From positions 16,540,300 through 16,604,299 of the forward strand of contig NC_090759.1 of assembly GCF_036898095.1 (NCBI RefSeq): 64,000 nt of DNA, given 5' to 3'. Numbering within the stretch: the stretch's first letter is position 1; the number at the start of each line of letters is the position of its first letter. Positions 10,940 to 22,040 of this stretch are shown here, one piece after another. This stretch comes from Palaemon carinicauda. Its lineage: Eukaryota; Arthropoda; Malacostraca; Decapoda; Palaemonidae. Both the position numbers and the translations under genes were made by a program. Under the pieces are notes generated by a model that was given only the letters and a program-made list of their open reading frames with translations, ran no database searches and was not told the DNA's origin.

Positions 10940-11901
10940 AGTTTGCGGCGCGTAGGGACGCAAACATCGACCCAGATAATGTCCTCTTTATAGAATCAGA
11001 CAAAAGGGACTCTACGATTCGCCAATATGATTCGGCAGTTAAGAAACTAGCAGATTTCTTAAGGACTTCAGACCATTCGGTTATGACTCCTAATTTAGCC
11101 ATCTCCTTCTTTAGGTCCATATTTGACAAAGGCCTAGCAGCTAGCACTATAACCACCATTAAGTCAGCTCTGAGGAAAGTCTTCCTGGTTGGGTTTAACA
11201 TTAACCAGGCGGAGTCTTATTTCTCGTCTATTCCAAAAGCATGTGCTAGGCTTCGACCTTCGGTTCGTCCACAAAAGGTCTCTTGGTCTCTAAATGATGT
11301 CCTCAAACTGGCCTCCGACACGGACAACGAATCCTGCTCCTATATCACTCTTCTTAGGAAGACTTTATTTCTAACAGCTTTGGCCTCGGGTTCTAGAATC
11401 TCAGAACTAGCAGCTCTCTCATGAAACTCAGAGAACATGGATTTCCTCCCTTCAGGTGAGGTACTTCTTTCACCAGACAGGGCGTTTCTAGCTAAGAACG
11501 AGGACCCCCAAAATAGGTGGTCCCCTTGGAAGATTATTCCTCTTCTCCAAGATACTTCTCTATGTCCGGTCGCCACTCTCAGGGCCTTTTTAGCCAGGAC
11601 TGCTACCCGATCGTCTGGCCCCTTGTTTATCAGAGAACAAGGAGGTACCATTTCCATACGTGGCATTAGGCAACAGATCCTATACTTTATTAAACAAGCC
11701 AATCCGGGATCATTTCCCCATGCTCATGATATCTGGTCGGTAGCTACCTCCATCAATTATTTCCAGAATATGGACTTTGATGACCTTAAAAAGTACACGG
11801 GTTGGAAATCTCCTATGGTCTTCAAACGCCACTATCTAAAGAACTTACAGGCTCTTAAATACCCAACGGTTGCAGCTGGGAGTCTTATATCTCCCCAGTG
11901 A
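10690..11901 (+). pseudogene. copy B tyrosine recombinase (ORF3)
   Basis: Tyrosine recombinase of the DIRS type, thought to integrate circular element DNA. Its frame overlaps the end of ORF2 by about 250 nt. The core-binding domain (DSTIRQYDSAVKKLADFL) covers about 11000-11200. The catalytic domain begins near LFLTALASGSRISELAAL, which contains the first arginine. TGA at 11422-11424 stands where copy C has CGA (ALSRDEG), so one transition truncates it; translation in the same frame resumes at once through 11901. The HxxR motif reads HDIW (TGG at 11734-11736), so the second catalytic arginine is tryptophan. The nucleophile tyrosine is kept in FKRHYLKNL. Two point changes therefore disable an otherwise complete gene. 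Confidence 0.9.
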
Positions 11902-12275
11902 TCTTTTGTTCTTCCTTTCATCCATCTCTTTTCTTCTCCCTCCTACCCGCCACTCGCACCACGACGCCGCTTCCTTGGTGGTTCGTTAGCCCTAAGTTTA
12001 TTACATATTAGGTTAATATGATTGTAACTATTATTGTTTACCGTAGTTATAAGGTTGGGATATTCTTAGCCATGTCAGTTTTGTTGCATGTTTTCCTCCG
12101 ATACTCGGAGGCTTCCCTGTTATCATGTTTGTTTAACCTTACTCTCACTATGCCCTGTGGCTAGTTTGTTTTATGCCTACTTACCTTAATTATATATTTT
12201 CTTTACATGGTGTTGTTTCTCTCCCCTTATTAAATTAGTAGTTATTGTTGGGCTTGGAAGGCATTCTCTGGTACA

Positions 12276-12366
12276 TTTTCACCGGCCGCCACAGGTCGAC
12301 CCAGAAAAGGGATTTTGACGAAGGAAAAATCTATTTCTGGGGAGAGACCTGTGGTGCCCGGTGAAA
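12276..12366 (+). repeat. copy B internal complementary region (ICR)
   Basis: TTTTCACCGGCCGCCACAGG..GACCCAGAAAA is the exact complement of B's own left end (4846-4878), including its private variant GGCCG. It is fused to AGGGATTTTGACGAAGG..GAGACCTGTGG, the complement of B's right end. The fused point gives the predicted circle junction AAAATCCCTTTTCTGGGTCG. Confidence 0.88.
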
Positions 12367-12423
12367 CCCTTCCCCTTTATTTTACACAATCCCACCCTTT
12401 CCTTTCCAAGCCATCATGGCCAA

Positions 12424-12757
12424 TACAGAAGGATGTTGTTCAGATGGCGCTCGCGTCGTGGCGTGGGTGGTGTGGCGCTGGGGGTTGGCTAGGGCCTTTG
12501 TATCGGCCCATCCCTTTGACGAAGGAATTAACTAAATGGAAGACAACCTGTGAATAGTGGATTTCACACGCCTTTGCTTTATACACGACACCCAAAAGGT
12601 GCTCGCGCGAGGGTTGTAACCTCAGCATTCCATGCTTTTATCTTTCTCTGGTATAATTGGAAGGTTTTATCAGAAAAGATATATAAGAAGGACTCTTTTC
12701 ACCGGGCGCCACAGGTCTCTCCCCAGAAATAGATTTTTCCTTCGTCAAAATCCCTTT
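12424..12757 (+). repeat. copy B right inverted terminal repeat
   Basis: Reverse complement of 4846-5150 plus the extreme right end CACCGGGCGCCACAGG..TCAAAATCCCTTT. With the ICR it can form a stem of about 60 bp enclosing about 330 nt. On its own this could be mistaken for a MITE. Confidence 0.88.
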
Positions 12758-12822
12758 ATTAAGGGCGACTCACCCATTAGGAGGGTGGATGGCCCCGTCA
12801 ATCTGGCTTTTTGGCTTTACCC

Positions 12823-12869
12823 GGGGCTCCTTATTTTGAATAAGTTTGTACCAAAAATAAGGAGTCCCC
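12823..12869. repeat. short perfect-stem hairpin
   Basis: GGGGCTCCTTATTTT is followed after a 16-nt loop by AAAATAAGGAGTCCCC, a stem of about 15 bp with one mismatch. It lies just beyond copy B in sequence that resumes the interrupted flank. No function can be assigned. Confidence 0.7.
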
Positions 12870-13013
12870 GTACCTCGCTAAACCTTGCTATGAAAGCTGT
12901 GTGTTGAGAAGTTTAGAAGTGTTACAATTTTATTTACGTGTTTCAATATTTTTGTTAACCATCATGTGGTTCCCCCAAAAAATAACTTGATCTGTTATTG
13001 TTTTTTTTGACAG

Positions 13014-13243
13014 GTAATGACAGCAATACCCTGCCTGCAGTAGGGAGTCAAGTAGAGGTACAGTACTAGAATAGAAGTAACATTTCATAATCCTGCACCT
13101 GTTTATGTCGCTGGTCAGCCTGGTGAAGACTGTCAAAAGCAGGTTTACCTGGGTAAATTATCTGACTTGATGAACTATGGAGAATCTGTTAAAGATAGCG
13201 GCGAGAGTGATATGGACTCCATTCTACTTTTGAAAGTGATATA
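13014..13243 (+). other. coding-like stretch after a splice-acceptor-like tract (possible host exon remnant)
   Basis: TTGTTTTTTTTGACAG at about 13002-13018 precedes GNDSNTLPAVGSQVEVQY, which meets a TAG. After a shift of frame the stretch continues as RIEVTFHNPAPVYVAGQPG and then QVYLGKLSDLMNYGESVKDS before a TAG at about 13241-13243. Codon content and lack of stops look protein-like, but at least one frameshift is needed and the family is not recognised. It may be a decayed exon or a retrocopy. Confidence 0.3.
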
Positions 13244-14639
13244 GACTTAAGCTGGGGAATATATATTTTCTAGTTTTTTAATGTGGGGAATTCTTAGGAT
13301 ATTAGTGCAGTGGACACTTTAGTGGAAGAAAACCCTACGGTTGAATAGATTTTCAGAGATTTTTTACCAGACTCTGTTCACTCATTGGGTGGATCTTGAA
13401 TTGTAATGTGGTGGGGTTCTCCATTAAGCTTGATGATTTCTTGTGCTGCCATCTGGGAACTTAGACAATGATTGTAGCTGCCGGGGTTGGCTGCTGAAAA
13501 CATTTTGTGTCTGGATGTTTACTGAAGCACTAGTGTTGCTTGGTAAAATAGTTGGACCACCCAGGCAACAGCAACGTACACACTGTGGCGTTCATTTATG
13601 TACTACTGTATAGGTTGATATTTGTAGCATGGCTTTAGGAAGTTACTATACACCATACCGCTAAGGCCAGTTCTGAGAGACCAGACCAAGACTGGACCCC
13701 TATAGGCCTTCTCCTTTATTTAAGATAGGCAAAGGCTAGGAGAAGGAAAACTCCAAAATCAAACCAAACAAGACCCCAACGGCGGAGCTTCCCAGCGCCG
13801 GCGGAAGAGGGCAATGCCTGTCGGGCAGGCAACAAAGCGGGCCTTGACATAACAAGAACCCGGCAGCCCGATGCAACCAACATCGGAGAAGCCGCCTGTC
13901 TCATATGTCTAGAGCCGCGGTGAAAACGGTGTGGGCCAAGTGTGTGTGCGTGGCCGTTGCAAAGCCACGACCACCCAAAACAATATACCCAGCTACTGGC
14001 ATTCTGTCGTTTCCTCCACCCTTCTTCATCGATAGGAGGCTGATGGCTAACGACAGAACCCAATACTCGGACACGAGTGGGCGCCGACGACCGATACTGT
14101 ATTTGATAGGCTATTGAGCCATCCCTTCTGGGTGTAACACTAAGTGTTGTAAGATTTTTTTATTACAAATTTGTTGTCCTTCTGATGCACAGCTGAGATT
14201 GGAGTGTCAGGTCAGATGTATAACCTTGTCTTAATATCCCTTTGATCGTAACGGAAGCAATCATTCAAATTACATTTAAATTTAGCAAAGATATGTATAC
14301 TATTTATACTCATATATGTAGATTAAATATATGAAGATTGAATCCTATGAGGCTCTGCCTGGATATATTCATGTCTCTGCTTCTGGTTTTTGGAGACCTG
14401 TACTTTCTCCTCACTATTTTCTTCTTCTCAAAATTGATATTTTTTATATTTTTGTAAACAGTGTATTTTTCTACTACACCATAGTGTCCCCTTCTCAGCT
14501 ACCAATTATATTTATTGTTATCTGATACTTTTATCAAATCTAACCTGAGATTCAAGCTACTTGTAACCTCTGCTGATTTTTTCCAGAATTAAATCAGTGG
14601 TCATACTACGTGTTTATTCAGCAAGTTCAAAGCAAGAGA
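13244..14639. other. non-coding stretch, nothing recognised
   Basis: AT-rich sequence with a GC-richer block at 13690-14130. No ORF matches a known family and no tRNA- or rRNA-like gene was seen. CCTTCTCCTTTATTT..GGCTAGGAGAAGG near 13706-13747 is a weak inverted repeat. Confidence 0.5.
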
Positions 14640-14862
14640 AGATAAAAGGGAAATAAGGTTCTAGTTGGGTCCCCTTGCCCCGTATACAATCAAGGGGTGG
14701 TACCCAGTGCCCAGTTCAGCCTTTTACCCAGTTTTCTGGGTATTCTATCGTCTCTTTTCGTGGAGTGAAACGTTGAAGTGTAGTTGGCATTCAGACACTA
14801 GGCAGTCTGCGTGCTACATCTGGCCACAGTCCGCAAACCATTACAGTGTGACTGTCTAAGTA
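14640..14862 (+). repeat. dispersed repeat, second copy at 56513-56722
   Basis: The blocks AAATAAGGTTCTAG, GGTGGTACCCAGTGCCCA, TTTCTGGGTATTC, GTGAAACGTTG, GGCATTCAGACACTA and GTGCTACATCTGGCCACAGTC recur in the same order and orientation at 56513-56722. The class of element is unknown. Confidence 0.75.
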
Positions 14863-14964
14863 AAAGTTATTCCGAGTCTTTGTAGGAAAAACTGTTGTAA
14901 CCAGGACTTTCCCAATACCACCTTGCCAGGGTATGGGGACGCAACAGTATTAGCTTAATACTAG

Positions 14965-15270
14965 GTTTTAAAGGTTGCTCATGAATGGCAAAGGCAAGGG
15001 ACAATGACATTGCCCTAGCAATCAGACAACACCCTAGAGACTGACCATATATTATATGATCAGCACCCAAGCTAGGACCAGGGAGGGCCAGGCAGTAGCT
15101 GCTGATGACTCAGCAGATAAAACCTATAGGATCCCCAAAAACCCACCAACCTTAGCTCACAAGGATGGTAAGGTTGCAAACACTAATGGCACTAGTGAGT
15201 CTGAGCAGGACTCGAACCCCCGACTGGCAAACACCAGGCAGAGACGTTACCAATCAGGCCACACAAGGTA
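14965..15270 (-). mobile_element. tRNA-derived SINE
   Basis: Read on the minus strand from about 15270, the head carries an RNA polymerase III A-box-like TGGTAACGTCTCTGCCTGG (about 15234-15252) and a B box GGTTCGAGTCC (15208-15218), spaced as in a tRNA. A body with CTGCTGAGTCATCAGC and CATTCATGAGCAACC follows. The body recurs, truncated, at 56085-56270. Similar elements are widespread in decapod genomes as far as I recall. Confidence 0.75.
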
Positions 15271-15451
15271 GTATGGTTTACCTGCAGTGGTTTGAGGTCA
15301 GGTTGTGCAGAGAACCCAAGATGCTTCTTTCCCAAAAAGAGGGGAGAATGAAGAAAAGAATAAGAGCCAGGCAAACCTTTTCATTCATACAGACTAAAAC
15401 CAGGTAACAGTGCCCTCAACCTTCTGCTACTTGTCCAATGAGCTTGAGGTA

Positions 15452-16443
15452 TTATACCAGCTGTTGTGCAGCCACCACAGGGCCGATAGAGGATGTATCG
15501 AGCCTCCTGTGGGTCACGTCTTGCATGTAGTGGGCTGTAAATGTATTTTGACGTTTCCACACCCACCCTGTAGAAACTGTGTCACTGAGAAGTTTCTCTT
15601 GAATGCCAGAGACGTAGCTACGCCCCTGACATCGTGAGCTCAGGAGTGATGTGAAGGAAGAGGGTCCAGATTCAGGGCATGGTCTATGACCTTGCAAATC
15701 CAGGCAGAGATAGTGTTTTTAGTGACCCTCCTCTTGTTCCTCCCTCTGCTGATGAAAAGTGCAGGCACACAGGGATGGGCTGCTGCTGTTCTTTTGAGGT
15801 ACAGCCTTAAACTCCTCACTGGGCAGAGTAAGAGATAATCAGGGTCATCAGTTACAGAGTGAAGACTCAAAATCCGTAAGGAGTCGAATCAGGGATCTGC
15901 ACTCCCGGATTCTGAGTCTTGGCTACAAACATAGGGACAAAGCTGAACGTTACCTCTCCCCATCCCCTTGAATGGGCGATGTCATATGAGAGACCATAAA
16001 GTTCACTGACTTGCTTGGCCGAAGCCAAAGCTAGTAGGAACACCGTCTTCCAAGCGAGGTGATGATCTGTTGCCTGGCGTAATGGTTCATAGGTAGGTCT
16101 CTTTAGAGACCTAAGAACTCAAACCACGTTCCAATGAGGAGGTCTCACTTCAGACTGAGGACGTAAGTTCGTAACTCCGTATGAGTAAGGAAAGCTCTAG
16201 CGATCAGGAAATGTCCATTCCGTTGAGTCTAAGGGTGAGGCTTAAGGTTGAGCGATAGCCTTTAACAACAGAGACTGAGAGGCGCATTTCCTTACGCAAA
16301 TACACGAAGAACTCCGCTATTACTGGAATAGTGGCATCGAGAGGAGAGATACCCTTTCCATGACACCACCCAGAGAAACCTTCCCACTTTGCCGAGTAGA
16401 CTGCTGCTGATGATTTCCACAGATATCCAGACATCCTGCTCAC
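15452..16443 (-). pseudogene. copy F tyrosine recombinase remnant
   Basis: The N-terminal segment (16443-16204) has YSAKWEGFSGWCHGKG and VVKGYRSTLS, like copy D YQSKWEVFRDWC and IKGYRSM. The middle (about 16200-15880) is frameshifted. DYLLLCPVRSLRLYLKRT lies at about 15850-15790. The HxxR box is intact as AHDVRGVATSLAFKR at about 15640-15595, and the nucleophile motif FTAHYMQDV lies near 15530 in another frame. At least two frameshifts disable it. The gene ends at about 15452. Confidence 0.8.
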
Positions 16444-16557
16444 AACTTGTAGAAAAAATCCTCTCTGAGTGAGGAGATGCTAGATAGTCTCCAGGCGTGA
16501 AGTTGTAGCGAAGCTACGGCTTTGTGGAAAATGTTGGCATGTGGTTGTTTGAGTATA

Positions 16558-17547
16558 TCATGTCGTGAAGGGAGTTCTTCTCTTGGAGACTCCATCAGGA
16601 GTTGCAGAAGGTCTAGAAACCATTCCGAATAATGCCATAGCGGAGCTATGAATCATTGAGAGGTTGACCGATGTTCTGACCTTGTTGAGTACCCTCCTCA
16701 TTAGAAAGGATGGGGGAAAGGCATAAACATCAATGTTGTCCCACTGTTGCTGGAATGAATCTTGCCAGAGAGCCTTGCAGTCTGGGACTGAGGAGCAATA
16801 CAACGTGAGCCTAAAATTCAGGGCCGTTACGATGAGATCCACAGTCGGAGAACCCCACAAAGTCAGTACTTTGTTGGCTACTAGATGATCCATAAACCAT
16901 TTGGTACTTACTATCTGCGATGCTTTGCTCAGAGTGTCGGCGAGCACATTCCTTTAGCCTGAAATGAAGAATGCCGATAGTAGTATTGAGTGAATCTCGA
17001 CCCATCTCAGTATCTCTACTACTAGATAGGATAGGGGCTGTGAAAAGGTACCTCCTTGTTTGTTGTAAGCCACTACTATGGTGCTGTCACTCATCACCAT
17101 CACTGAGTGGCCTGCCAGGAACTGTTGAAATTGTTGAAGGGCCAAAAAGATGGCTTTCATCTCTAAGAGATTTATGTGGAGGTACTCTTCTAACTCTGAC
17201 CAGAGGCCTGAGGTTGTGTGGTGCAGCAAATGGGGCGCCCACATTTTTTTTTTGAAGCGTCTGAGGACAGCATCAAATCGGGGGGGAGGTTGAGTAGATC
17301 AACTCCCTTTCATAGATTCTCGTGTGACACACACCATTCGAGGTTGGTCTATTCCAATGACCGGGGAGTCGAAAGCCTGATTCCACCGGGACTTGAGTCA
17401 CCACTGGAGAGATCGAATTCCGAGGTGACCGTTGGGAACTAGATGGACCAGAGATGAAAGGTGCTCGACATGACGTAGCCATGTCTGGGCTGGAAGCTCT
17501 TCTCGTATTAGAAAGGGTCTTGCGACCTTTCTCAGCCTCATTACCCT
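16558..17547 (-). pseudogene. copy F RT C-terminus and RNase H
   Basis: Continues the RT/RNase H gene interrupted by the LINE. RT connection residues (SDDRVMRLRKVARPFLIREE) are at 17547-17480. RNase H follows at 17244-16954 (SELEEYLHINLLEMKAIFLA, VMSDSTIVVAYNKQGG), then MLADTLSKA and WGSPTVDLIVTALNFRLTLY at 16947-16800, the family's conserved post-RNase H region. Frames shift near 17250 and 16950. Confidence 0.8.
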
Positions 17548-17561
17548 GTCGTCTGATGGGA
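17548..17561. repeat. target-site duplication, left copy
   Basis: GTCGTCTGATGGGA is repeated exactly at 22968-22981, immediately outside the other end of the LINE. It is a 14-bp duplication made by target-primed reverse transcription. Confidence 0.95.
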
Positions 17562-17599
17562 TTGATTGATTGAATACCTCTCCGACCAATAATAAAAAG

Positions 17600-17920
17600 C
17601 CATTCTAAAATCTTTAAAACTAGAGGGTTACTAGAATTAAAAACTTCTAAAGCTTGAAGGACACTCCTTGCATCACTAAAAATGGTAAAATTACCCTCCT
17701 TCTCTAACGCTATTTTTTCAATAGCAGTTAGTATGCCATACAGTTTGGCAATAAATATGGAAGCTGTTAGAGGAAGTGCACCTCTACAATTAAAATCATT
17801 ACTATGTAATCCAAATCCAACGCAAGCATCAGATTTGGAGCCATCAGTATATATAAAAGTCGATCCCCTATGTTCTGCAATATGTTCCATAAAAAGAGAC
17901 CTGGACTCTAAGTCAGTCAT
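17600..17920 (-). pseudogene. LINE RNase H domain
   Basis: FIYTDGSKSDACVGFG supplies the first aspartate and NFTIFSDARSVLQAL the third. The expected AEL (catalytic glutamate) reads AKL in SIFIAKLYGILTAIEK, so one metal ligand is lost. Beyond about 17560 the open frame runs through the duplication into copy F sequence, so its last part is chimeric. Confidence 0.75.
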
Positions 17921-17971
17921 ATTCTTCTTAACTCCAATAAAATATTTACAAAAAGATACCTCTGGTAATTT

Positions 17972-19751
17972 CTATGGAGGCATTGATGATACCTTAAATG
18001 GAAGCACCTTACTTCTAATTGTATTCAGACTGTTTAATAATTGTTTCACCTGAAAGTCATAAGATTGAGGAGATTCAGGGTGTGACTCAAAGTATGATGT
18101 GTGTCTTACAAGGCTTGCAGTCTGAAAGGCTAAAGAGTTAGGGAGTTTTTGCAACCTAAACCAATACCGAACAATAGAAGACTTTCGGTAAAGGTCTGGA
18201 GGTAATTCTCCAGCATCAACAAGAAGACTTGTAATGGGCGAAGTTCTAAACGCTCCTGTGGACAATCTAATACAAGCATGATGTATTGAATCTAACATCT
18301 TTAATTGGCTTGGGGTGGCTGAGGTATTATGGATATTTCACATCCATAACTAATTTTGGAAAAAACTCAAGGCCTTGTATAATTTCAAATTAGTATTGCA
18401 GTCTGTGCCCTTGATGTATGGGACAATACTTTTACAAAATTCAGAGCCTCAAGACATTTAGCTTTTAACGCTTTGAAGTGAAACACCCACGTAAGCCTAC
18501 AATCAAATATCAAACCTAAAAATTTAGCTCCGTGTCTGGATGTACTCCCTGGATACAACAGAAATGGACAATAGTAGTTTTACTTGTCGAGAACTTAAAT
18601 CCATTCATATCGGCCCAATGGATAATTTTGTCAATAGAGAGTTGCATTTTTCTCTCAACCATTGCCATTCTAGCTCCAGCAAATGATATTGAGAGATCAT
18701 CCACAAATAATGTTGAGAGAATATCCCGGGGAATGACTGGGGATAACCCATTAATTGCTAGTGCAAAAAGGGTTACACTCAGCACACTACCCTGAGGAAC
18801 TCCTTCCTGGCACTTACTCTCTGATAGACTTTCCCCCACTCTCACTTGAAAAACTCTATGTGAAAGAAATGAATGAATAAATAGTGGTAGTTCTCCTTTT
18901 AATCTTAATTCATGAATTGTTTTAAGTATACCATATCTCCATGTGGTATCATATGCCTTTTCAAGGTCAAGAAAGACTGTCACATGGTGCTGTTTGGAAG
19001 CAAACGCTTCACAAATAGAGGACTCAAGTCATATCAACACAGTCGTTGAGTGCATTTTTCTGAATCCACATTGAATCTGTGATAAAATACCCTTCTTTCC
19101 AAGGTCCCACATCAGTCTTGCATTGACCATCTTCATGATTTTACATAAACAAGATGTCAATGCAATAGGTCGGTAATTTACTGCTAAAAACTTGTCCTTA
19201 CCGGTTTTTAAAAAGGCTAAAATAATGGCTAGTTCCCAAACACTTGGATAACTATGATCATGCCATATTCTAGTAATAATGCTTAAAATAAATAACTTTG
19301 TATTAAAATGTAAATGTTTAATCATTGCATATGGAGTTCCATCAGGTCCAGGGGCTGTATTGTTACAATTAGTAAGAGCAGAATCAAATTCTCTTTCAGT
19401 AAAAGGAGAATTATATGACTCTTCCCTTCTAGTTACAAAATTTAAAATTTTATTTTCCTCGTTGTTCCTATACTGGTGACCAGGAGCTCTTTCACACTTG
19501 CTGGATACATTTGAAAAATGTTCAGCTAGGGCATTGCTGACATCATTTGCGTCAGTCACATACTGACCGTTCACCCTCAACACTGGTGGTGGGTTCGGGG
19601 CAAATTTGCCGGCAATCTTTTTTATTTTCCTCCACACAGCAGATGGTGGTGTTCTACTGTTAATGGAGGAAACAAAAGACACCCATGACTGGCGCCTAGC
19701 TTCCTTCATGGCACGATGGAATTGTGCCCTATATTTCTTGTATATAATCAA
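17972..19751 (-). pseudogene. LINE reverse transcriptase (ORF2)
   Basis: The N-terminal part at 19751-19029 has APGPDGTPYAMIKHL, NYRPIALTSCLCKIMK and QCGFRKMHST, classic LINE RT motifs 1-3. MTVFLDLEKAYDTTW and GVPQGSVLSVTLFALAIN lie at 18983-18780. The catalytic box FVDDLSISFAG is intact at about 18700, and TSKTTIVHF follows. A thumb fragment is at 18298-17972 (HHACIRLSTGAFRTSP). A break near 19029-18983 and others split the frame. The enzyme primes on nicked target DNA. Confidence 0.85.
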
Positions 19752-19974
19752 ATTGCCATCAGTGCGGTGTCTGCGCAGTCGAGTTAAAGACCTTCTTGTG
19801 GCTCTGTGCAGGGCAGTTAGTTCTGAAGACCACCAGGGGACTGGTCGTCGTTTGAATAACCCTGTTATTTTCGGAATTTAATTAACTCCTGCTGTGTGAA
19901 GGGTTCCTTTCAGTAAGTCTATGGCATCATCAATATTTTCAAACTACAGTATTCTGCATTTCCTTCAATTTTAC

Positions 19975-20719
19975 TTAGCTCACGAAATCTATCCCAGTCT
20001 GCCTTATCAAATTCCATCGTGGAGATCTTTGTAAAGGTGGACCCTTGTTGGTGTTTATAATGATTGGTGCATGATCACTAGTATGCCAATCATCTAATGT
20101 CCTCCAATCGAAATCAAGGAGGCAGTTAGAGCTTGCAATTGAAAGGTCGATGCATGACAAGGTACCCGTCTGAACATGGAAGTGTGTGGGCTCTCCTGTA
20201 TTCCACAATTGATGATATAATATTGCCCCTGGTGTTTGCTAAAACATCACCCCACAGAGGATGTCTACCATTCAAATCTCCAAGTAAAAGAAAAGGTTAA
20301 GGGAGCTTTGTAATCACCTCTACTAAATTGTCATACGATATGTTATCATTTGGAGGCAAGTACAGAGAGCAGATTGTATATTTTCTCCCTATATCAATCT
20401 GTACAACCACTGTCTGCAGAGGTGTACGAATAGATAAGGGTGTTTGTGGAACATCTTGACGAACGTATAAAAGGCTTCCGCCATGGCTCCCTACTCGGTG
20501 ATCATATGGTGTCCTATAGCTAACATATTTGCGAGGACAAGGGGTATTAGCATCAAGCTTGCTTTCTTGTAGACATACAATTATGGGGGAATCCTCATGA
20601 ATTAAGAGCTCAAGTTCTTCATATTTCGCCCTTAAACCCTGACAATTCCATTGCAAAATGGAGGAGAAAACTATGTACGTATCATTTTCTGGAAGACATC
20701 TTTGATGAGGTCTTCCCAT
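19975..20719 (-). pseudogene. LINE APE-type endonuclease domain
   Basis: The start is seen in ILQWNCQGLRAKYEELELL. The catalytic glutamate region VCLQESKLD, SHGGSLLYVRQDV and YTICSLYLPPND follow in 20719-20297. After a frame break, LSCIDLSIASSNC and the active-site TSDHAPIIIN are at 20208-19975. The domain order is normal for ORF2 of APE LINEs. It nicks target DNA. Confidence 0.85.
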
Positions 20720-22040
20720 TGATAGTTTTTGATTTGATAATATTTACTGCAGGCTTCTTAAGTGTGGGTCTTGAAAAGTTAGGTTTTATATTAACCTTTT
20801 CAGTGTTCTTTTCACCTAATTCTTGTTGGGGATGGTGGACCTCAACTTGGATTTTAGATAGATTGAAGAAGTTTTCCTGTTGATCTGAAATATCAACAGG
20901 CAGAACATCATATCTACTTGATGTCATAACTTTGGTGTTTTTAATGGATGGGGGTGAGAGAGATGGAGGTCTCTCTTTTCCTATTGACGGGTGGTGATTT
21001 GTTAGGTTTTGGTGTTTTCCTTCTACAGGTGCACCTGATAACTCTGTTTTATGTGGAATGTCCATCAAATCCGGCAAAGATACAGCCTGAGAAGGTTATT
21101 ATTATCTTTTGTAGTGGGGGACAAAGGTTTGATAGAGGTGAGCGAAGCCTTAGGTGATATTCTTGCCCTATTCTCTAGAATTTTATCAGAAGATGGCGAA
21201 TTTCTTTTCTGGGGAATAGAGGCAGTAATGGGTGGGTTGGATGTCTCCTGCCTCATTTTTCCTCCTGATTTCAATACCTTTGCATAACTTGTTGACTTAC
21301 TCAATAGTCTCTTGGCATGACCCACACTTATGTGTTCGACACTGGATTTATTGAGAGCAGCCTCTTCCAACTTATATTGCTGGCAGCTCCTATCAGTAGA
21401 TTTATGATTCAAATGGCAGTTTATACAATTGGCCTCTAGTGTATATTCTCCATGGTAAACATTGGAGCAAGTACTACACATTTTATCATTCTTGCAAACT
21501 TTAGATGGATGACCATATCTAAAGCAATTAAAATATTGCAGCGGCTTCTGCTTAAAAGTTTGAACTTTAATCCGTTCATTTTCTATGTAAATGTGGAAAG
21601 GCACATCAGCATCCTGGAAAGTCAGGATAATCACGGACGTTCCAGGGACTTAATGCACTTTCCACATAGTTAAAGGACACATGGCCAATATCTCCTCTTC
21701 TGTAAACTCATATAAGTCTCTATTAAAAACTACTCCACTTCCATAACTGAAGTTTAGATGGGGTTTCACATCCAGCTTTATGTCATCATTCTCTGTATTT
21801 AAATTGCAAAGTATAACAGATTGAGTTTCTGATTTGGCACTTATGAGGAAACTGTTCTTTCTAAACCGAGATATATCTCCTGGTGCGATGGTACCTACTT
21901 TCTTTTGAAGAAATTTACATATTTTAAAATAATTTCCAGGACTCCCTTTTGACTGAGCAACAAGCCACTTTGGTGGTTTTGGCTTTCTCTAGGAGGGTAC
22001 AACTACCTCTATACCTTTATCAATCCAATCTGCAGGTTTG
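20682..22040 (-). pseudogene. LINE ORF1 (Gag-like nucleic-acid-binding protein)
   Basis: From about 22040 leftward come ADWIDKGIEVVVPS, an RRM-like stretch with SVILCNLNTEND, and YIENERIKVQTFKQKPLQ. A cysteine-rich knuckle block follows: CFRYGHPSKVCKN, CSTCSNVYHGE, CINCHLNHKSTDRSCQQ. A basic, proline-rich tail runs to about 20682. TAG stops interrupt at about 21990 and 21650. The translation resembles ORF1p of Jockey/I elements; the RRM assignment is inference. Confidence 0.7.

Larger units (their letters stand above)
4846..12757 (+). mobile_element. DIRS-like retrotransposon copy B, structurally full-length
   Basis: About 7.9 kb bounded by inverted terminal repeats (4846-5150 and 12424-12757), with an ICR at 12276-12366. 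The order is leader, gag, RT/RNase H, overlapping tyrosine recombinase, ICR, right ITR, which is the DIRS architecture. It sits in a T-rich junction (CTATTT / ATTAAG) inside an F-type terminal sequence with no obvious target-site duplication, as expected for recombinase integration. All three genes are close to intact but carry stops or frameshifts, so this copy is recent yet non-autonomous. Confidence 0.92.

Noticed and set aside
12300..12757. A ~455-bp MITE with 60-bp terminal inverted repeats (also at 3993-4447, 39066-39574 and 54413-54897)
   Set aside because: The outer stem is formed by the DIRS ICR and the right terminal repeat. It sits at the 3' end of each DIRS copy and its other half matches the left terminal repeat, so it is not a separate element.
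15192..15270. A functional tRNA gene on the minus strand
   Set aside because: A and B boxes are present but the cloverleaf is incomplete, and the sequence continues into a repeated SINE body.
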